DNA from: Chromobacterium violaceum ATCC 12472
GTDB taxonomy: Bacteria > Pseudomonadota > Gammaproteobacteria > Burkholderiales > Chromobacteriaceae
Length of the DNA: 64,000 nucleotides
Assembly: GCF_000007705.1 (NCBI RefSeq)
Contig: NC_005085.1
Location: 1,240,001 to 1,304,000 of the forward strand
Reading direction: 5' to 3'
Shown in pieces: positions 55,441-63,613 of the stretch. The notes beneath the pieces were generated by a model. It was given only the letters and a program-made list of their open reading frames with translations, made no database searches and was not told the DNA's origin. Numbering within the stretch: position 1 is the first letter of the stretch; the number at the start of each line of letters is the position of its first letter. A program made the position numbers and the translations under genes.

Positions 55441-58332
55441 ATGGATCTGAACGCATTGCTAGCCAGTTTTGCCTCCGCTTTTAGTCAAGAACAACGGTTG
55501 ATCTCGCTGGAGTTTGGCGGTGGTCATATCGCATCTGAACAACTGCTGCCGCTGAGCCTGGATGGTGAAGAAGGCATCTCTCGATCTTACCGTTATACGC
55601 TGACTTGCCTGTCACCGGATGGCAATATCGAGCTCAAAACTCTGTTGGGCCAGCCCGCTCGTATCGGTATCCAGGACGCAGATGGAGACGAAACCATCCG
55701 TTGCGGCGTAGTCAGTCAGGCCAAGCTGGCGGGATCGGATGGGGGCTTTGCGAAGTATGAGCTGACCATCGAGCCACCTTTTGCACTGCTGCGCCATCGC
55801 AGAACTTCCCGCGTATTCCAGGATTTGTCGGTTCCAGACATCGTCAAGCAAATCATCGGAGAGCATCAAGCCGCCAATCCAGCCTTCGCCCGTGTGCAGA
55901 CGCTGGGGATCCAGGTCAAACCCGCCCAGCCCCGCAGCTACACGCTGCAATATCGCGAGAGCGATTTCGATTTCATCGTCAGGCTGATCCACGAGGAAGG
56001 TTACGCCTGGCGCTTCCTCCATTTGGATGATGACGGACCGCAAGTGGAATTGGCCATCTTTGACGATGCCCACAGCCTGCCGGGCTCCAAACTGGAACGG
56101 GTGCGCTTCCACCGCAGCGATGCCAGCGAAGAAGAGGATGGTCTTACCGGCTGGGAAGCCGCGCGCCAGATTGTGCCGGGCGGCACTGCGCTGGCCAGCT
56201 ACGACTACAAATCGGTCTACGCCCTGCAGAGCGGCGACCAAAGCCGTATCGACCAAGGACAAGCCGGCCAGTCTTTGCAAAGCAGCCTGAGGCACTACGA
56301 CGCGCCAGGCCTGTATTACGCCGGTGATGAGGAGCAACTGGGCCAATACGCCGCGCTACGGCAGCAGGCCAATGACCTTCAAGCGAAGTCTTTCAGCGGC
56401 ACGGGCTCGGTGCGTGGCCTATTGCCGGGCGAATGGTTCCGTCTGGACGAACATCCTGCTCACGATAGCGATGCACCCGCAAGCCGCGAATTTGTCGTCA
56501 CCGGACAAAGCTTCCAGGCGCGCAACAACCTGCCGACCGACTTGGCGCAGCATATCGGCGCGGAGCAGGATGCGGCCCCGTTCACGACCTCGATCCAGGC
56601 CCAGCGCCGCGGCATCCCGCTGACCCCGGCCTATGCCGGCACCGCGCACGCCAAGCCCACTAGCCAGGGAGCCCAAACCGCCACCGTGGTGGGGCCGGCC
56701 GGCGAAGAAGTGCATACCGATGAGCAAGGCCGCGTCAAAGTGCAATTCCATTGGCAGCGCCAAGAGGAGCATCCCACCATCGGCGCAGGCATGGACGACA
56801 AGTCCTCCTGCTGGCTGCGCGTGGCCATGCCCTCCGCTGGCGCGGCATGGGGTCACCAGTTCATCCCGCGCATCGGCCAGGAAGTGCTGGTTAACTTCAT
56901 CGAGGGCGATATCGACCGCCCTTTGATTACTGGCGTGCTGTACAACGGCAGCCATCCGCCACCGGACTTCAGCGGCGCCGGCGCGCTCCCAGCCAACAAG
57001 ACGCTATCCGGCATCAAGTCCAAGGAGCATCAAGGCGGTGCTTACAACGAACTGTTGTTCGATGACACCCCTGGTGAGGTGCGTGCCAAGCTATCCAGTG
57101 AACTAGGCAAGACTCAGCTCAACCAGGGCTTCCTGACCCACCCCAGAAGCAACGGCAAGGCACAGCCGCGCGGCGAAGGCTTCGAACTGCGCACTGACCA
57201 GCACGGTGCCATCCGCGCCGCACACGGCCTGTTGCTGTCCACTGAGGCGCAGAATGGCGCATCCGGCAAACAGCTGGCGCGCGAGCATGCGCAAAGCCAG
57301 CTGCAGTCGGCCGTCGCGCTGAGCCAGGCGCTGGCCGAGACCGCCACTGGCCAGCTCGCCGATACCATGGAAACCGGGCCGGACGGCATCGGAGAGGACA
57401 ATGCCAAGGCCGGCAAGAAGGCCAAGGGCCACATGCAGCATCAATTGGATGCCCTGGCGGCGTGGGAGGCCGGCAGCAACACCGACAAGGATGGCAAGAC
57501 CGCGAAAGGCCAAGCCGGCCAACAGCCGCAATTGGTGCTATCTGGCCCGGCAGGCATCGCCAGCGTGACGGAACAGAGCCAAACGCTGGCGGCGGGTGCC
57601 AACTTGAATCTGGTGGTCCAGCGCGACGCCAATCACACCACGGGGCGGCGCTGGGTCCACAATGTCGGCAAGCACATCAGTTTGTTCGTGGCGGGTATCA
57701 AGGACAATACGGCGATGAAGCTGATTGCCGCCAAGGGCAAAGTGCAGATTCTGGCGCAAAGCGATGCGATGGAGTGGACGGCGGACAAGGATGTCACCAT
57801 CACTTCCTGCAAGGACAGCATCACCATCGCGGCCAAGGAGGAAATCCTGCTCAATGTGGGCGGCGGTGCCTACATCCGTCTCGCGGGCGGTAATATCGAG
57901 GTGCATTGCCCTGGCACCGTCAGTGTGAAAGGCGCTCAACATAACCTGAGCGGACCCGACAAGATGACCGTGGCGCATCCGGCCTTCCCGAAAAACATCC
58001 CAAAGCAGAACATTGGCTTGAAAGTGAATCACAGCTTTGTCGAGGGCGACCATGCCGTCCCCGGCATGCCCTTCAAGCTGTATGCCGACGGTGCGATGAT
58101 CAAGCAGGGGGTATTGGATGAGACCGGGCACCTCCCGGTCGAGCATAATGTGCTGACCCAGAAATACACGCTGGAGCTGGCCAATGGCATCAAGCGCCAT
58201 TTCAACATGGTGCCGTCGTATGCCAAGCCGCCGCATGACGAATTGGCCAATGGCGGCATCAACCATGGCGAACAATCCGACAAGCTGGATCAGTATCAAG
58301 ACTTTTTCGGCGGCAAGGGAGAACAGGCATGA
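55441..58332 (+). CDS. vgrG: type VI secretion tip protein VgrG with C-terminal adaptor extension
   Basis: A 963-residue VgrG/TssI that trimerises at the tip of the Hcp tube. Residues about 30-480 are the gp27/gp5-like body (YTLQYRESDFDFIVRLIHEEGYAWRF), an OB-fold with WLRVAMPSAGAAWGHQFIPRIGQEVLV, then a gp5 needle. A DUF2345 region follows (LVLSGPAGIASVTEQSQTLAAG, HISLFVAG). The last 100 residues (MPFKLYADGAMIKQGVLDETG) look like a transthyretin-like adaptor that carries a cargo effector. ATG 55441 (MDLNALLASF) is chosen over an upstream frame extension with no homology. The stop overlaps the phospholipase start. Confidence 0.93.
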   Translation: MDLNALLASFASAFSQEQRLISLEFGGGHIASEQLLPLSLDGEEGISRSYRYTLTCLSPDGNIELKTLLGQPARIGIQDADGDETIRCGVVSQAKLAGSDGGFAKYELTIEPPFALLRHRRTSRVFQDLSVPDIVKQIIGEHQAANPAFARVQTLGIQVKPAQPRSYTLQYRESDFDFIVRLIHEEGYAWRFLHLDDDGPQVELAIFDDAHSLPGSKLERVRFHRSDASEEEDGLTGWEAARQIVPGGTALASYDYKSVYALQSGDQSRIDQGQAGQSLQSSLRHYDAPGLYYAGDEEQLGQYAALRQQANDLQAKSFSGTGSVRGLLPGEWFRLDEHPAHDSDAPASREFVVTGQSFQARNNLPTDLAQHIGAEQDAAPFTTSIQAQRRGIPLTPAYAGTAHAKPTSQGAQTATVVGPAGEEVHTDEQGRVKVQFHWQRQEEHPTIGAGMDDKSSCWLRVAMPSAGAAWGHQFIPRIGQEVLVNFIEGDIDRPLITGVLYNGSHPPPDFSGAGALPANKTLSGIKSKEHQGGAYNELLFDDTPGEVRAKLSSELGKTQLNQGFLTHPRSNGKAQPRGEGFELRTDQHGAIRAAHGLLLSTEAQNGASGKQLAREHAQSQLQSAVALSQALAETATGQLADTMETGPDGIGEDNAKAGKKAKGHMQHQLDALAAWEAGSNTDKDGKTAKGQAGQQPQLVLSGPAGIASVTEQSQTLAAGANLNLVVQRDANHTTGRRWVHNVGKHISLFVAGIKDNTAMKLIAAKGKVQILAQSDAMEWTADKDVTITSCKDSITIAAKEEILLNVGGGAYIRLAGGNIEVHCPGTVSVKGAQHNLSGPDKMTVAHPAFPKNIPKQNIGLKVNHSFVEGDHAVPGMPFKLYADGAMIKQGVLDETGHLPVEHNVLTQKYTLELANGIKRHFNMVPSYAKPPHDELANGGINHGEQSDKLDQYQDFFGGKGEQA

Positions 58333-60299
58333 GTCAGCCTTTGGCCAAGCATAAACCGCGTCAGCACAATGTTGATCCATCCCAGCATCAGACCACCCGC
58401 ACTTCCACGCCCTGGTTCTTGGCCGATGACCATCCTGTCGGCTACAAGCCCGAGTTTCATGAGGTGAATGCCACCTTCGAGCCACTGATTAATGGCGAGC
58501 GCGCCTTTGGTGCCATATACGATGCGATTCTGGCCGCCAAGCACAGTGTGGACATCGTCTGCTGGGGCTTTCAGCCCTCGATGTATTTCAAGCGCGGCGC
58601 AGGCGCGCCGCCGATCCAGTACTATTTGCAGCAACCCCAGTTGCCGCCGCTGACCGCAGATAACATCGACAAAATCGCCGATGACATGGCGGGGAAGCTG
58701 CCATTCACCCGGCGCAAGCTGCATCCCAAAGACAAGATCATGCCCATAGGCGAGCTGCTGGAAATGAAGTCGCTGGAGGGCGTCAAGGTCCGGATCCTGA
58801 CCTGGAATGACCCGATTTCTCAGATCCCTGAGGTGATGAACCCCGGTTATAACGTGAAGCGCGGCGATAACGAGAACTTCCTGCAGGAGTGCTACGATAT
58901 CGGCTGGCATCAGGACATTCGCGCGAATAAAAACATCCAGTTCCGCACGCGGCATTTCGACGACATCGACAAGAACGCCTACATCTTGCCGAATCTGGTA
59001 CGCAATGGCGCATCAACAATGCATGCGGCCGCCACGTCCAAATTCCCCAGTCATCACCAAAAAACCGTGCTGATCGATTATGAGCATCCGGAGAGCGCCT
59101 TGGGCTTTGTCATGGGGCACAACATGCTGGATGCCTACTGGGACCGGGACGACCACCACTACGTGCAACAGGAGCCGCATCTGGGCCGCAACGGCGCGAC
59201 CGCCCGGCATGACATTTCCAGTCGGCTGACCGGCCCGGTGCTGGTGCACGTCAACCATAATTTCGTGGCGGGCTGGGACAAGGCGACCGGCGAGAATCTG
59301 ACTGGTAAGCGTGCGCACCTGGAGTTGAAGCATTTCACGCCCAGGCCCAACCTGGGCTCACGGGCCATGGCGCAGATTGCCCGCACGCAAAGCCAGACCC
59401 GGCCCAAGGGCAAGGTGAAGGACGAGCTCACGGTGCAGGATATCAAGCACCTGTACCTGAATGCCGTCAATCATGCCTGCCAGTACATCTATATCGAAAA
59501 CCAGTATTTCCGCTGGGTGAACTTTGCCGAAGCCACCAAGCAGGCGGTCAAGAACCAGTTGGCCTTTGGCCGCGATCCCGGCCAGCATGGCCCCGTGTAC
59601 TTGATGGTCGTGACCAATGACAATGCGGAAGGCATGGGCCTGGGGGTCAAGAACACCTACAAGATGCTGGATGCCCTGGGCAAGCGCAGTCAGATGCCGA
59701 CGCTGGCGCGCAGCAGCATCAATGAACAGGTCAAGCAGGCGGAGCGGGAAGTGCAGATCGGGGAAAACCAGAACGCCAAGCGTACCAGCAAGCCGTTGAG
59801 CGATCTGCCGGAACGGCGCAAGAAACTGGCCGCGTTGAAGCAGGAGCAGGCCGAGGCCAACCAGGGTAAGTTCGTCGACGGCGATATTCCCGGCCTGAAG
59901 ACCCATGTCTGCTCGCTGGTTTCCATGACTGGCTACCAGCAGGGGCAGCCCTGGCAATATGTCTATATCCACGCCAAGTTGATGATGATAGACGACACCT
60001 TCATGACTCTAGGTTCGGCCAACATCAATCTGCGCAGCATGGTGTGCGACAGCGAGATCAATGTCTGCCACTGCCAGCCGGATATCACCCGCGCGGCGCG
60101 GCAGCACCTGTGGAATATGCATACCGTGGGCCAGGGCAATACGGCGGATGCCAGCAAGCCACAACCGCTTGCTGATGTTTATGACCGATGGGAGCGAATT
60201 ATGAAAGCTAATCAAAAGAATCGGCAAAGCAAGCGAGCGCCGATTGCTCCGCTGGTCAAATTCAGCAACGACACCAGTAGCACCAAGGACTTGGACTAA
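58329..60299 (+). CDS. T6SS phospholipase D effector (Tle5-like)
   Basis: A 656-residue PLD-superfamily enzyme with two HKD motifs: HHQKTVLID (about residue 242) and IHAKLMMID (about 547), the latter followed by GSANINLRSM. The pair makes one active site that hydrolyses phosphodiesters of membrane lipids. No signal peptide, as expected for delivery on VgrG. It overlaps vgrG by 4 bp (ATGA) and is followed by a lipoprotein gene; effector-immunity logic and size fit the Tle5 (PldA/PldB) group. Antibacterial or anti-host use cannot be told from sequence. Confidence 0.88.
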   Translation: MSQPLAKHKPRQHNVDPSQHQTTRTSTPWFLADDHPVGYKPEFHEVNATFEPLINGERAFGAIYDAILAAKHSVDIVCWGFQPSMYFKRGAGAPPIQYYLQQPQLPPLTADNIDKIADDMAGKLPFTRRKLHPKDKIMPIGELLEMKSLEGVKVRILTWNDPISQIPEVMNPGYNVKRGDNENFLQECYDIGWHQDIRANKNIQFRTRHFDDIDKNAYILPNLVRNGASTMHAAATSKFPSHHQKTVLIDYEHPESALGFVMGHNMLDAYWDRDDHHYVQQEPHLGRNGATARHDISSRLTGPVLVHVNHNFVAGWDKATGENLTGKRAHLELKHFTPRPNLGSRAMAQIARTQSQTRPKGKVKDELTVQDIKHLYLNAVNHACQYIYIENQYFRWVNFAEATKQAVKNQLAFGRDPGQHGPVYLMVVTNDNAEGMGLGVKNTYKMLDALGKRSQMPTLARSSINEQVKQAEREVQIGENQNAKRTSKPLSDLPERRKKLAALKQEQAEANQGKFVDGDIPGLKTHVCSLVSMTGYQQGQPWQYVYIHAKLMMIDDTFMTLGSANINLRSMVCDSEINVCHCQPDITRAARQHLWNMHTVGQGNTADASKPQPLADVYDRWERIMKANQKNRQSKRAPIAPLVKFSNDTSSTKDLD

Positions 60300-60302
60300 A
60301 CA

Positions 60303-61586
60303 ATGCGTCTTGCCTGGCTTGTCTTACCTTTGCTGTTGGCTGCTTGCGGCCACAAGGACACCCCGATGGAACACCAACCCGACCTCAAAGCCGTGCAGGC
60401 CAAGCTGGCCTTCAGCTGCGTGCATGAAGCCGATCATTTGCCCAAGTTGAACCCGGAAGCGGACAAACTGTTCCAATACGCTCGTTGGCTGCAGCTGCAA
60501 TACAAGCCGGAGCTGTTGCCCGAGGCCGGACGGCTGTACCGCATCGCTGCCGCCCACGGCCACTACAAGGCCAACAACAACTTGCAACGGATGGTGGGCA
60601 AGGGCGAGGTGGCCTCTCCCGATGCCGTCAATGAAGTGCTGGATCTGAACGAACAACTGGTGGCGGACAATATCCCCAATGGCTATTACCTGACCGGCCA
60701 CTACCTGCAAATCGGCTATGGCTATGATCAGGACAACGAGAAGGCGCTGATGTATTTCCGCAAGGCGGCGGACCTGGGCAGTGCGGATGCCCAAGCCTAT
60801 GTGGGTGGTCTGCTGAACACACCCGAACTGGCGCCCGAGATCGGGCGGCAGATGCTGCGTTGCGCCGCAGAACAAGGCCACGCCGAAGCGGCTGATAACT
60901 TGGGGGTGGATTTGCAAGGTGACAAGCATTACCCAGATGCTCTGTATGCTTACCAACTGGCGGTCAAGGCTGGGCATTCTGCTAGCGCACTGGGACTGCA
61001 GGAAGCCTTTGATGCAGAAAAAGGCAAGAGTCAGTTGTATAACTTGGCCCTCAAACCCGACCCCGAACGCGTGAAACGCTACGAAGCAATCTGGACCTTG
61101 TTGAAACGCTACGATGGCCGCAACCCTAAGGTGCCCGACATCGACAAGATCGTGCCGCTGCCGCCGGCCAAATTGCCGCCATGGGATGGCACGTTCGAGT
61201 GGGAAAAAGAATGGAAGGCCAATGCCGCCCCGGCCAAGCCCGACGAAAAGCTGGTGGTGAAACTGGCCAAGGCCAAGAACCTGGACCCGGCCACCGGACT
61301 GCCCAAGGTCGAATTGCCCAAGCCGCAGACGCCGCCCAAGATCAAGCTGGGCTACGTGGCGCAGAGCCATGCGGTCTGCCCGCAGAGCGGATCATGGTGC
61401 GCGGAGCTGTCGGCTCACGGCATGGCCAGCAGCGTGAGTCGGAATTTCATCGCGGGGGAGCGCTTCCCCGCCATCCCGGTGTCGCAACGGCTGAGCTGGC
61501 TGGATCGCCTACGCGGCAAGCCTGATCAATTGGAGGCTGCGGTAACGTGGACACTGCAAAGCTACGAGAAAGAAGCGCAGGGCTGA
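60303..61586 (+). CDS. Sel1-like lipoprotein, probable Tle5 immunity protein
   Basis: A 427-residue periplasmic lipoprotein: lipobox LLAAC at Cys15. Residues about 60-240 hold Sel1/TPR-like helical repeats (AGRLYRIAAAHGHYKANNNL, KALMYFRKAADLGSADAQAYVG, MLRCAAEQGHAEAADNLGVDL, ALYAYQLAVKAGHSASALGL). Immunity proteins of Tle5 effectors are typically exported Sel1-repeat proteins that bind the lipase in the periplasm. It begins 3 bp after the effector stop. Confidence 0.82.
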   Translation: MRLAWLVLPLLLAACGHKDTPMEHQPDLKAVQAKLAFSCVHEADHLPKLNPEADKLFQYARWLQLQYKPELLPEAGRLYRIAAAHGHYKANNNLQRMVGKGEVASPDAVNEVLDLNEQLVADNIPNGYYLTGHYLQIGYGYDQDNEKALMYFRKAADLGSADAQAYVGGLLNTPELAPEIGRQMLRCAAEQGHAEAADNLGVDLQGDKHYPDALYAYQLAVKAGHSASALGLQEAFDAEKGKSQLYNLALKPDPERVKRYEAIWTLLKRYDGRNPKVPDIDKIVPLPPAKLPPWDGTFEWEKEWKANAAPAKPDEKLVVKLAKAKNLDPATGLPKVELPKPQTPPKIKLGYVAQSHAVCPQSGSWCAELSAHGMASSVSRNFIAGERFPAIPVSQRLSWLDRLRGKPDQLEAAVTWTLQSYEKEAQG

Positions 61587-61701
61587 TCGTCATCGCGCCG
61601 ATCACAGCCCGTGAAGAATGAATAGCCAAGCAGGGTCAGCCAGACTGGATGTCCCGCTTCCAGAGGATGCATGATCATCACCGTTGCGTGTTCTTCTGAC
61701 A

Positions 61702-61737
61702 TGCCAGCCTGCCTGCGGGGTAGGCTGGCATTTTATT
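61702..61737 (+). terminator. terminator of the vgrG-effector-immunity operon
   Basis: TGCCAGCCT (61702-61710) pairs with AGGCTGGCA (61722-61730), followed by TTTTATTT. Confidence 0.88.
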
Positions 61738-61743
61738 TCCCGT

Positions 61744-62430
61744 ATGAAACAAGAGAAGCTACCATCCCCGTCTAATGACTGGCCCATAACAGTCAACGAT
61801 GCAATTGGCGCCTGGTTTCACGCCGCGTCCTCAACCGCCGAAGACAAGCTGGCGGTGGTGCGTAACGTGGCTTTGGCTTGGGGTGGTGAGTGCTTGTCAG
61901 ACATCTATCGCCATAGTCGCATCCCGCTGCTGTTTCGCTGCGCTGATGGCCATATCTTCACCCGTACCGCCAGCAAGCTGGTCAAAGGCTACTTTTGCTC
62001 GGTCTGCAATGGGCGAAGGGCAAAAAAATTACAGCAGTGGCAAGGCTGGGCGAGCCTGCAGGGTTGGACTTGCCTGTCTGAACATTACATCAGTAGTTGT
62101 ACGCCTCTTCACTGGCGCTGTGAGCATGGCCATGAGTGGATGGCTACGCCCAGTGCGCTTCGGATAACGACTGGTTGTCCTCGTTGCCATGGGCGGCGAC
62201 GGCGTCACTCCATCGCTTCCATGCAAGCGCTAGCCAAGGCCCGTGGTGGAGCCTGCCTGTCTTCTGAATATATCAATACTCACCACAAGCTGGCTTGGAT
62301 CTGCCATCGTGGCCATCACTGGATGGCCACCCCTAACAGTGCGATACGAGGACATTGGTGCAAGCAATGCGACATCATTGAGCGGATTGGTAAGCGCTAT
62401 AAAAAAAGGCTCAAATATGAGCCTGGTTAA
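61744..62430 (+). CDS. protein with three zinc-finger-like repeats
   Basis: A 228-residue basic protein whose body is three copies of a unit of about 50-60 residues: GG/W-x-CLS..Y, then C..GH, then C..C. Copies: ECLSDIY..FRCADGH..FCSVCNG; TCLSEHY..WRCEHGHEW..GCPRCHG; ACLSSEY..WICHRGHHW..WCKQCD. Each has a Cys, His and CxxC set able to bind zinc, a treble-clef-like pattern seen in predicted DNA-binding or nuclease-associated proteins. Function unknown. ATG 61744 follows the terminator by a few bases; the ribosome binding site is weak. Confidence 0.6.
   Translation: MKQEKLPSPSNDWPITVNDAIGAWFHAASSTAEDKLAVVRNVALAWGGECLSDIYRHSRIPLLFRCADGHIFTRTASKLVKGYFCSVCNGRRAKKLQQWQGWASLQGWTCLSEHYISSCTPLHWRCEHGHEWMATPSALRITTGCPRCHGRRRRHSIASMQALAKARGGACLSSEYINTHHKLAWICHRGHHWMATPNSAIRGHWCKQCDIIERIGKRYKKRLKYEPG
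62401..62424 (-). terminator. minus-strand terminator inside the zinc-finger gene end
   Basis: On the minus strand AGGCTCA/TGAGCCT forms a 7-bp stem with a four-base loop followed by TTTTTTT. It would end transcription of the leftward gene that stops at 62574. Confidence 0.75.
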
Positions 62431-62573
62431 TCCTGCTTGGTCTCATTCCTTCGCAACAGAATGAGGCTTGCGATATAGGATTTTGCGATGGCAATGCACA
62501 ATAATAAAAAAACAATAATCCCATTCGAGTGAAATTATTGTTTTTCTGCAGCAGAACTTATGAGTTAATTTGG

Positions 62574-63017
62574 CTATTTATCATTGCTTTTGGCAATAAT
62601 GTCAGCATATGCATCAAATGCATGCTTGTAGTTTTTGGCGGCACTCACGTAATCTTTGCTATCAAATTGGTATTTTGCAGTTTCATAGTATTTTTCAGCC
62701 TCAATCCAATCCTCAGGGTAGGGGGGCTTGTATGGAATTCTATCTCGAGCAATGGCACGCATGCTTTGTGTAGCCATACGTTCATTGCGGGCCAGATCGA
62801 CTGGGTCTCCTAGTTGAGGATACGGTTGGTTTACTGTTACATTACCCGAAACAGTTCCAATTTGAGTTGCCCCGCTACCTGTTGCTGTTTGAGCCAACTT
62901 GGTAGCAGGGGATGTCGGCCAGAAATATAGAATTAAACCTATAATGGATGCAATTGATCCCCAAATTCCAAGCTTTCTTTCCAGAGATAAGCTATTGTAC
63001 GATTTAAATATCGACAT
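62574..63017 (-). CDS. small membrane-anchored hypothetical protein
   Basis: A 147-residue protein with one N-terminal membrane helix (GIWGSIASIIGLILYFWP). After a Thr/Val-rich linker (GTVSGNVTVNQPYPQ), a helical TPR-like C-terminus (EKYYETAKYQFDSKDYVSAAKNYKHAFDAY) follows. ATG 63017 (MSIFKSYNS) has GAGGAA 6 bases upstream; ATG 63023 is too close. Unrecognised family; gene is of lower GC than core genes. Confidence 0.65.
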   Translation of the reverse strand: MSIFKSYNSLSLERKLGIWGSIASIIGLILYFWPTSPATKLAQTATGSGATQIGTVSGNVTVNQPYPQLGDPVDLARNERMATQSMRAIARDRIPYKPPYPEDWIEAEKYYETAKYQFDSKDYVSAAKNYKHAFDAYADIIAKSNDK

Positions 63018-63059
63018 CTGCATTTCCTCAAAGAAAGTACTGGCATGAGTTACGTGAAG

Positions 63060-63146
63060 TTAGATCGTGATTTCTTCCAGTGTCTTGCCTTGGTCCAGCA
63101 GTTCTTGCACCCATAGAGGCTTACGACCGCGTCCAGTCTGTGAAAC
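63060..63146 (-). pseudogene. H-NS-family C-terminal DNA-binding fragment
   Basis: The minus strand reads SQTGRGRKPLWVQELLDQ and then GKTLEEITI followed by TAA. TGRGRKP with a following W and the GKTLE ending are the AT-hook-like DNA-binding core of H-NS/MvaT-type silencers. No oligomerisation domain or start precedes it: the frame runs into the decayed repeat at 63145. Therefore it is a truncated remnant. Confidence 0.6.
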
Positions 63147-63289
63147 ATCTCGCTGTCTATCCAACAGTGAGTATTAATTTCATGTTCATGGTAACATTAT
63201 CACACCTTAGCGGCCATCCGGCAGTGAATCTCTTCAGCATTCTCTACGCTGAGTCCTCATATTTCTGAGCTATCTACCCGGCAGTGAAT
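63145..63289 (-). CRISPR. relic of a type I-F-like CRISPR array (three decayed repeats)
   Basis: Three units at 63145-63172, 63203-63229 and 63262-63289 end in CAGTGA(A/G), spaced 57 and 60 bp, the period of 28-nt repeats plus about 32-nt spacers. The best copy, TTTCTGAGCTATCTACCC then GGCAGTGAAT, agrees at 22 of 28 positions with the reverse complement of the classical I-F repeat (TTTCTTAGCTGCCTATAC, GGCAGTGAAC). The second has CTTAGCGGCC with a one-base deletion. The first agrees at 16 of 28. No I-F cas genes are in the window. Confidence 0.55.
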
Positions 63290-63613
63290 GACCATTGCCT
63301 TCTATTTAATCCTTTGCGTTATTCTGCCAGACCATTTACTTTCGTGAGTAAAGTAGTGACATTGTTCATGTTTAATTGGGCAGCATGAAAATGTTAAAAC
63401 ATATTCGTCAAATCTTACACACTGAAAATATAAATAATATTTTTGAGCTGATTTGTAGGATTTTCATGTAAGTGAAAGGATTTGATGGTGTGGTTTTATA
63501 CTAACAGTTATGCGGCCAATTTATAGGATGAAGCTGGAGTTATAAAAGGGCAGAGCACTGGCTGTTTTTTGAATGTAGATTTATTATAACCTTTGCTAGT
63601 TTAGGAGTAAGAC
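63290..63613. other. AT-rich intergenic region
   Basis: About 320 bp of clearly lower GC between the CRISPR relic and the last gene. No gene, RNA or further repeat unit recognised. Confidence 0.4.

Noticed and set aside
62529-62813. 94-codon plus-strand frame near the right end
   Set aside because: Antisense to the small membrane-anchored protein, which has the better start and coding features.
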